Positions 8,845 to 14,918 of a stretch of DNA of 14,918 bases are shown one piece after another (the first letter of the stretch is position 1; every line of letters begins with the position of its first letter). A model generated the notes under the pieces. The model had not been told where the DNA came from, ran no database searches, and worked only from the letters and a program-made list of their open reading frames with translations. The DNA comes from Gonium pectorale (lineage: Eukaryota; Chlorophyta; Chlorophyceae; Chlamydomonadales; Volvocaceae): positions 93,665 to 108,582 of the forward strand of contig LSYV01000010.1 of assembly GCA_001584585.1 (NCBI GenBank), in the 5' to 3' direction. A program made the translations under genes and the position numbers.

Positions 8845-11800
8845 CTAACTTAGGGGTGAACCCGCGCTCCCAACGGCATATACCGTGCGATCATTCCACA
8901 AATCGTACAGGACGATGCCCGGCCGGTCAGCTATCGTGCACAGTGGCAGCGACTGCTGCAGCCGCTCCGCCCAGGTCAGCTGCCGCTCCTCCTCCCCGTT
9001 TGCAGGCCCCTCGCCGCCGTGCTCCCGCCCTGCCAACTTCGCCGAGTCGCCCGTTGCCGCAGCCGCTGCGCGGTGGGTTGCTGACCCTGCTGCCGCACGC
9101 GACGCCGGCGCCGACGCGCTGCTGCCGGCGCCTCCGCGGCTCGTAGCTTCGAGGCGCAGCTCTGGGGATACATCCAAGGAAAGCTCCTGCAGACTGTCAA
9201 GCCCGGACAGCACGGGCAGGACTCGCCGTTCCATGCTGACTGCGTCGATGGGTTCTGGCAAGCTCCACTCCAAGTGTCTTAGCGTCGAGGCGTTGCGCAG
9301 CACAGCCAGGCTGGCGTGGCTCACCTCGCCGCGGTGGCCCACTCCGGCGCCGGCAGTGCTCGCTGCGCCAATTCCTGCGGCGGGGCCCGTGCCGGCGTCG
9401 GCCGTCGAGGCGCGTGGAGCGTGGTGCTCGGCAACCCGGACGACCAAGTGCTCCAGGCGTGTGAGGCCGCGGAGGGGCGCCAAGCCCGCCTGCGTAATGC
9501 CGCGGACGTCGCCGAGCTCCAGGTAGCGCAGCCCTGCGTGGTGGGAGGGGAAAGAGAGGATGGCAGGGACCAACAATTCAGTACAATCCAAGCGCAACGT
9601 GAGCTCTTGCGCAGGAGGTCATGTGACAGGCAGTCTCACCCTGACGACTGACAGCCGCCGCAACGCGGGAGCCATGGGCCGCCAACCAATGGCAATGCAG
9701 CGCGCAGCCACTGCACGTGTGCTCATCGTAACTTCACCACTAAGGTGGAACGGGTCGTACCTGTGGCGCTGGCAAGAATGGTGGTAAGCAGCTCGTCGTT
9801 CGCCCGGCAGCTGTCCATTTCCAGGTGCTCCAAGCGCGGGAGCACCGTCGCCGATGACGTGCGCCCTGCCTCACACGGCCCCGGCGGGTGGGAAGCGGCG
9901 TCGGCGGCCGCCGGCGCCACCTCGCCGGAGCAGCCGACAGCTCCGGTGGAGCTTGGGTGGGATTCGTGCAGCTCGGCGCACTCAAGCACCAAATGCGTCA
10001 GGTCGCGGGGCAGGTACCGCGGATTGATGGGAAGCGTGATGGCATTCACCTCCTCATCGCTGCGGCGCCGGAAGGGATGGGTGGGCGGATACATAACCGC
10101 TGTTGGGAAGGATCGTCTGGCATCGCACAATGTAGCTGCTCAATGATGCCATTGAAAAGATTGGCGGATCAGCATGAACCCCCGGCTGCATTGCCACGTG
10201 GCTGGAAGCGGCAGTTGGCACACGGCAGCATGCAAGGGCGTCGTGCCAGGAGGCGTCGATTCAATCGTGAACTTCAGCCCGCCCTCCGCCGAGTTAGCCT
10301 TTCCAAACATGACCATGCACATTTCTTGAGCCCGGGCCCTTACCTCACGTAGTCTAGGGGCGCGAAGAGCGATAGGCTTGTGAGGCGGCTGAAGTTGTCG
10401 AGCAGGCCGAGCGCCTCAGGGGCCACCTCCGGCTTGGTCATTACGGACAGGCTCAGGCTTTGCAATTCCGGCCAGCTCAGCGACAGCATGCTGCGAAACG
10501 ACAAATGCAAAAAAAACGCCGGCGCAGCACTGTTCAGTCTCCGAGGCCTGTGAAGGAGTACATGCAACTGTCCACCGCAGCGCTGTTTGCATAGGCCGCA
10601 AGCGGCTGTTCCGCAAGCGGCTGTTCCGCAAGCGGCTGTTCCGCCGGCACCCGTGGACCGAGTGGCTGTCATGACTATCGCGTGAATGAGTTGCTTAGGA
10701 CAACTATCATAAACTGGCCTGGTTTTCGGACGACCCCGGAAGCCCGACCGGCCTGCCTACCTCACGAGCTTGACCGACAGGGGCAGCGCCAGCTCCTGGG
10801 TGACCGCAAACTCCAACGTTTGCAACCGGGCGAGAGATGACAGCGCCGCGAGGTTGCACGTGAAGGGCCGCCCGCCCTCGGGCAGGCTTATCTGCGAGCG
10901 GACGCCACGGGGTGAGGATCAGCCCCGGAACGCCCTCATGCTATCTGTATGCCCACCCTAAACATCACAACCGTGTTCGCACGTTGTGCAGCTGCTGAGA
11001 GCCTGAGCCATGGGCCAGACCGCGTGCTCCTCCGCGCAGCGCCAGAGGCCCCTCGCGCCCTGCCCGAGCCGCAAAGCCGACACGCACCCTAACAATACGC
11101 CGGTCCATCCAGGACCCCGCCACCCGCCTCCTCCTGAGCCCGGACCCACCCCCATCTTGAGCTCCGTCAGTGCGCTCAACGTCCCCACCGCCAGCAGGAA
11201 CGCCGAGTCCGTGGCCTCCACCGTCGCCATGCGCAGGCCAACCAGCTGGGGCCGCAGCACCTGTGGGGGGAGATACGGAGAGAGGTGCATACTATTGCCC
11301 GCGGGGTTGGCAGCATGCCCAAAGCCTTCCAAGTAATATTTTCCTCCTTACCAGCGTGAGCGTGGAGAGGAAGGCAGAAGCTGATGCCTCGGGCGAGTTG
11401 AGCACCACGCTGACGCCCGGCTGCGACGCGGGGGCAAGCCGCTCCGCCAGGCCCTTGAGCGCTGCCACCTGCCGGGAGATCACACACGACGACACGGGAC
11501 ATAATTCATGTGACTGTTTCCTTGACCCTTACGCTGACCGCAATGCTACTGTGAAATTGACGCGTGCAGACTAACCTGCCGCGACTCGTGTAATCCCACC
11601 GACAGGCTGGCCAGTGCGGGAAGCGCGTCCGAGAGCGCCGACACGCCCTCGCGCGTTACACAGAGGCCCAGCGGCACCAGAGAGAGCTGCGTGAGGCCTG
11701 TGAGCAGTATGGTGGGGCCCAACGGCCCGGGGACGGGGCGGGGATGACGTCTGAGTTATAGTGTCACGTACAGGCTCAGGGCTCCAATGCAAACTGCGGA

Positions 11801-13287
11801 CTGCCAAAGCGAATGACGACGTGTACCGTTGGACTGCCGTGCATGCGCAGTGCTCGCCTTGTTCGCCTTTGAAAAATGCGCTATTCGGTGTGTACAGCTT
11901 CTTGGGGAATAAGCCCGGCGCTCTGCTATGCGGCGGTTCGGCGGCCACGCAACGCCGCCACTCCGCACGGAAGGTTCCCAGCATTCGCTCGCCCATCTAT
12001 CCCAGCTTTGACGCCATAGCCCCTGACGGGCCAGCCTTGAGCAAGAGAGCGACGGCGAAGACACGCTTGCAAGTGCCCACTTTGCTACAACGACTTGCTT
12101 GCCACAACGGCGTCATACGCCAACACGACCGGCGAGCCCGTGGAAATCCCGTGGAACTTACCCTCCTCCGCCATAACGCGCAGAGGGCGGTGCGCCCCTA
12201 TCACCCGCCCGCCAGCCCGCAGTCAATGTCCACTTCAACGAGCCTCACCAGTGAGAGCTGTCAGCGCGCGCACGCCCTCGTCCGTGACGTTCTCCGAGGC
12301 GCGCAAGCTGAGGCTGCGCAACCCCGTGAGCCGTGCCGCAGCGGCCAGATGCTCGTCCTCCAGCCCATCCAGCTCGTCATCGCTGCAGGGGCGCACGGTC
12401 AGCGTGCATAGGGCGGCAAGCTCAAAGCACGCGCGGCAAACGGGCACACGCCAGCAAGCAAAGGCTAACGAGCAGAGGCTAGTAAGCAGGCATGGCCGCG
12501 TACCTGTTGGGCCGTACCGCCAGCGTATGGAGCCGGCGCAGGCTGGTCAGCACACCTAGGTTGAGCCCTTTGCGGTGCAGGTGGCCGCCGGACACGCGCA
12601 GCGTGGTGAGATTCTGGAACAAAAAGGCAGGGCGCGCGGCATTGGGAGGCGGTAAGTGCTATGGGGATGGGTCGTGGAAGGAGCAAAGGGCTGGCAAACC
12701 TATCATGTTGAAAACTCCGGAGTGTGGGGGATGGAGGCAACGGCAAGGGCAAGGGCGAACGGGCGGCTGTCTGCGTGGGCAAGCTTCCCTTCAGTCCCCC
12801 CCCATCCCAGCCGTGTCGAAGGCCCCGCCCATTCCCCACCAGCAGCTCAGCGCAGGCGACGATCACGGGCTGATCTATGCGGCTCCGGGGACTGTTGTAA
12901 TTGATGTCCAAGTTTTGAAGGTTTGGGAACAGCCACAGCAGCCGGATGCTGTCTGCTGCGAGGGGCGTGGGTACGCGTGCGGGCACCCTAAGGTGGACAC
13001 CCCGGGTGGAGGAGCACCAGTCTTTGAGATGCCCAATTTGCCGCATCCAGACTGCCTCGTCTGTGTGCAGGTCCAGCTTCAAGGCGCCCTCCTCCTCCTG
13101 TGGGACGAGGAAACCGAAATGCGCCATCAAACGTGCGCCCCATACGCGCGGGTGACGGGTTCCGCGCAAGCTCTCTTCGACCTAGATGTGGGGTCGGCTG
13201 ACGGAAGGTCCGCCTGCTTGGGTGGCAAAGAGTGTCCCGGGATGCAACTGCCACGAGCGAAGCACGAACCTGGTCCTCAGATGCCAT
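8845..13287 (-). CDS. Leucine-rich-repeat protein (11 exons, about 711 aa)
   Basis: Exons in order: 13287-13270, 13097-12840, 12613-12504, 12382-12249, 11697-11576, 11468-11352, 11260-11150, 10891-10761, 10490-10344, 10059-9761, 9533-8845. All joins are GT-AG and phase-consistent, with no internal stops. Leucine-rich repeats run from about residue 65 through most of the protein (for example LFPNLQNLDI, LTSLRRLHTLAV, LTGLRSLSLRASENVTDEGV, LTGLTQLSLVPLG, LARLQTLEF, PRLEHLEMDS, GLRYLELGDVRGITQAGL). The ENVTDEGV/RGITQAGL type resembles the RNI/cysteine-containing LRRs of F-box, GALA and AMN1-like proteins. No signal peptide, membrane helix, kinase, NB-ARC or F-box is visible. The last exon carries an Ala/Ser-rich insert and a non-LRR tail. 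Probably a soluble protein-binding scaffold; partner unknown. The first exon is only 18 bases and is the weakest part; its ATG has a good context (AGAATGG). An alternative start MAHFGF in the next open stretch has a poorer context. Confidence 0.8.
10596..10640. repeat. Three exact tandem copies of a 15-bp unit in an intron
   Basis: The unit CCGCAAGCGGCTGTT occurs three times without change, followed by a further CCG. It lies in the 10491-10760 intron of the LRR gene. Each unit holds a small foldback, CCGC-AA-GCGG. A minisatellite likely to vary in copy number. Confidence 0.95.
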
Positions 13288-13556
13288 TCTAAAGATCGCT
13301 TAACGTATACAGATGGGGTACACGGTATGGTATCGGGCACAGATGCAAGTTCAGCGCAACACCGGGCAAGATCGGAGCAGCTCCCTAGTCAGCGCAGCGA
13401 ATAGGAAGATATCCGACCATCAGAGTTAGATTTATGTGCAATGCAACTGTAGGATTATCACGACGGACGGCAAGACAGAAGAAAATCCAAATACGGCAGG
13501 AAGGAGGGTGGTCTTTGTTGCTGCGCACAGCAGCCTCGTCGCATTGCATTGGAAAG
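13288..13556. promoter_or_regulatory. Divergent promoter between the LRR gene and the DUF2854-type gene
   Basis: Only 269 bases separate the two start codons, which point away from each other, so both promoters and both 5' UTRs must share this segment. It is less GC-rich than the flanking exons. No clear TATA box or known algal motif is visible. The frame upstream of 13557 is open back to an ATG at 13434, but that ATG has a weak context. Confidence 0.55.
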
Positions 13557-14918
13557 ATGGCCACGATGATGCTGAACACGTCGCGCTGCCCGCTAGGAGC
13601 TTCGCGTCGCGCGCAAGCTGCTCGCCACACGCTTACCGCCCGCGTGCCCCTGTGCCACAGGTGCGGAAGGGTCGCTTGGTTTTGATTGCTTTATTGTGCA
13701 GATACTAAGAGACAGTGGTCGAAACATACCGTCGCTGTTGGGCCATCGGCACGCAGGCGCATCGTCTCTGTGCGCGCATCCGCTGAGCCCCAGGCACCTT
13801 CGAAGCCGGCGTCTACCGGCCCCGTGGAGTATGTGGAGGACAGCGAATTCAGCATCTCCAAAGTGTCGTTCGGCTCCATCCTGACGCCCATCGGCCTGGG
13901 CCTCCTCATCTGGGGCTTCGGCGCCTACTCCACGCTTTTGCCCGGAGGTGACCTGTCGTCGCTGTTCCTCATCTACGGCTTCCCTATCAGCCTGCTGGGC
14001 TTTGCGCTGTCGTACGCAAAGGTATGCAGTCTGGCACTCAGGGGTGGGGAGTGGGTTCCCTTGCTGGGCACGCCTCGGGTACGGAGCCGTATGAAAACGA
14101 GGCAGTGCATGCGGGGGCGCAGGCCGGTTGCACCACGTCCGCCGCCCACCGGGCAATGAACTTACTTCTCCGTCCTTCGGGTTGGTGCCAGTGCTTCCTT
14201 GCCGTGCCGATAGGCGCATATGTAAGGACCGGCTGGGCTGGTTGCGGTCTCGTATTGCGGGCCGCTCGTTCCCATAGAGCACCGATTAATATGTTAATGC
14301 GCGCTGCATCTAGACTGCCGTTGGAGAGCACTTGGGGAAGGCAGCCGTCGCCCATGCCGACAAAGTGTGTTTGGATCAGGCATGCATGTGGAGCGGATAC
14401 TGCTCGATCCGAGCTTGCCTCGATTTCCTCCGTGTCCCTGCCCTGTACCGCCGAACGCCGGACCAAGGGTTCTCTGCGCTCGAACGGCAGTTGCCGGCAG
14501 CTGCCCGAATCCACGGCTGCGCTTGCCGCTCGCACATCACGCTGGTGCATACGACCCTGCCCACCCCCTGGCCTTGCGCAGCTCAACCCGGTTCCCTGCA
14601 AGACAACCAAGGCCGCGTTCGATCTGCGTGCCAGCCAGATGACGGACATCCAGAAGCAGATCCGCGAGGACGTGACGCGCTTTCGCTACGGAGACGAGCA
14701 GCACCTGGAGGAGGCGCTGGACCGGATCTTCAAGCCTAACCGCCCCGGCGGCGTCTCCCGCAAGCTGCTGCCCACGCTGACCGGTGCGTTTCAGCGCCAG
14801 GGTCGGGGCCGTGCGGGTTCATCATGGCATGCGACCTGGCGCGCCCCGACCTAACTGACGGGGGTGACGGGCCCAGATGAGGCGGTGCGTCAAACGGCTA
14901 TCCACTCCAGCAACCCCG
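13557..14918 (+). CDS. Plastid-targeted DUF2854-type membrane protein, N-terminal part (4 exons, runs off window)
   Basis: Exons: 13557-13660, 13757-14021, 14582-14783, 14877 to beyond the window end; all phases agree, giving 204 residues here. Residues 1-42 are a chloroplast transit peptide, rich in Ala, Arg, Ser and Thr, with a typical cleavage region VSVRA|SAE. Two membrane helices follow (about 74-95, SILTPIGLGLLIWGFGAY; about 101-121, LFLIYGFPISLLGFALSYA). Then comes LNPVPCK (124-130) and the most diagnostic part, QIREDVTRFRYGDEQHLEEALDRIF (in 149-172). This pattern, two helices followed by KPVP and a DVTRYRYGxExHLD-like motif, matches the DUF2854 family of cyanobacteria and chloroplasts, whose function is unknown to me. 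Location is probably thylakoid or envelope membrane. The start was chosen for its strong context (AAGATGG). The second acceptor, at 13755-13756, was chosen because upstream candidates break the frame. The C-terminus is outside the window. Confidence 0.82.

Noticed and set aside
12383..12447. Extra coding stretch (LAALCTLTVRP) before the 12382 exon start of the LRR gene
   Set aside because: It reads like a repeat, but including it needs a 25-base intron or a less convincing donor (GTACGG) for the previous exon. The chosen acceptor CTGCAG at 12383-12388 keeps phase and repeat spacing. Some doubt remains.
13434..13556. Upstream in-frame ATG for the DUF2854-type gene
   Set aside because: The frame is open, but the ATG context is weak and the added residues do not look like a transit peptide; the 13557 ATG has a strong context followed by one.

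Overview
The window reads as nuclear DNA of a green alga, most likely a volvocine chlorophyte (Chlamydomonas/Gonium/Volvox relatives). The coding parts are GC-rich. All four genes are split by short GT-AG introns with pyrimidine-rich 3' ends, and three of them are followed by TGTAA, the usual green-algal polyadenylation signal. One gene starts with a chloroplast transit peptide. There is no bacterial operon structure, CRISPR array, rRNA or insertion sequence. I cannot name the species.

Layout: (1) 40-2210, + strand: the last five visible exons of an IP3-receptor/ryanodine-receptor-like calcium-release channel, covering S4-S5, pore, S6 and the C2H2 linker. (2) 2211-3839: facing 3' untranslated regions, with a perfect 16-bp hairpin close to a TGTAA. 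(3) 3840-6783, - strand: a complete CaMK-group Ser/Thr kinase in 7 or 8 exons, with an N-terminal myristoylation/palmitoylation motif and no EF-hands. (4) 7587-7752, - strand: a lone exon of a NOL/NYC1-type chlorophyll b reductase, carrying the YxxxK catalytic motif but with no partner exons nearby. (5) 8845-13287, - strand: an 11-exon leucine-rich-repeat protein of about 711 residues. (6) 13288-13556: a short divergent promoter. (7) 13557 to the window end, + strand: the 5' part of a plastid-targeted DUF2854-type membrane protein.

All exon joins were worked out by hand from splice consensus, reading phase and family similarity, and every join listed keeps frame. There is no evidence that the genes form one pathway. 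The channel and the kinase are convergent neighbours and both belong to calcium-related families, but the kinase shows no calcium-binding domain. The most unusual items are the algal IP3R-like pore, the orphan chlorophyll b reductase exon, the acylated EF-hand-less kinase with a 9-codon upstream ORF abutting its start, and the 3'-end hairpin.
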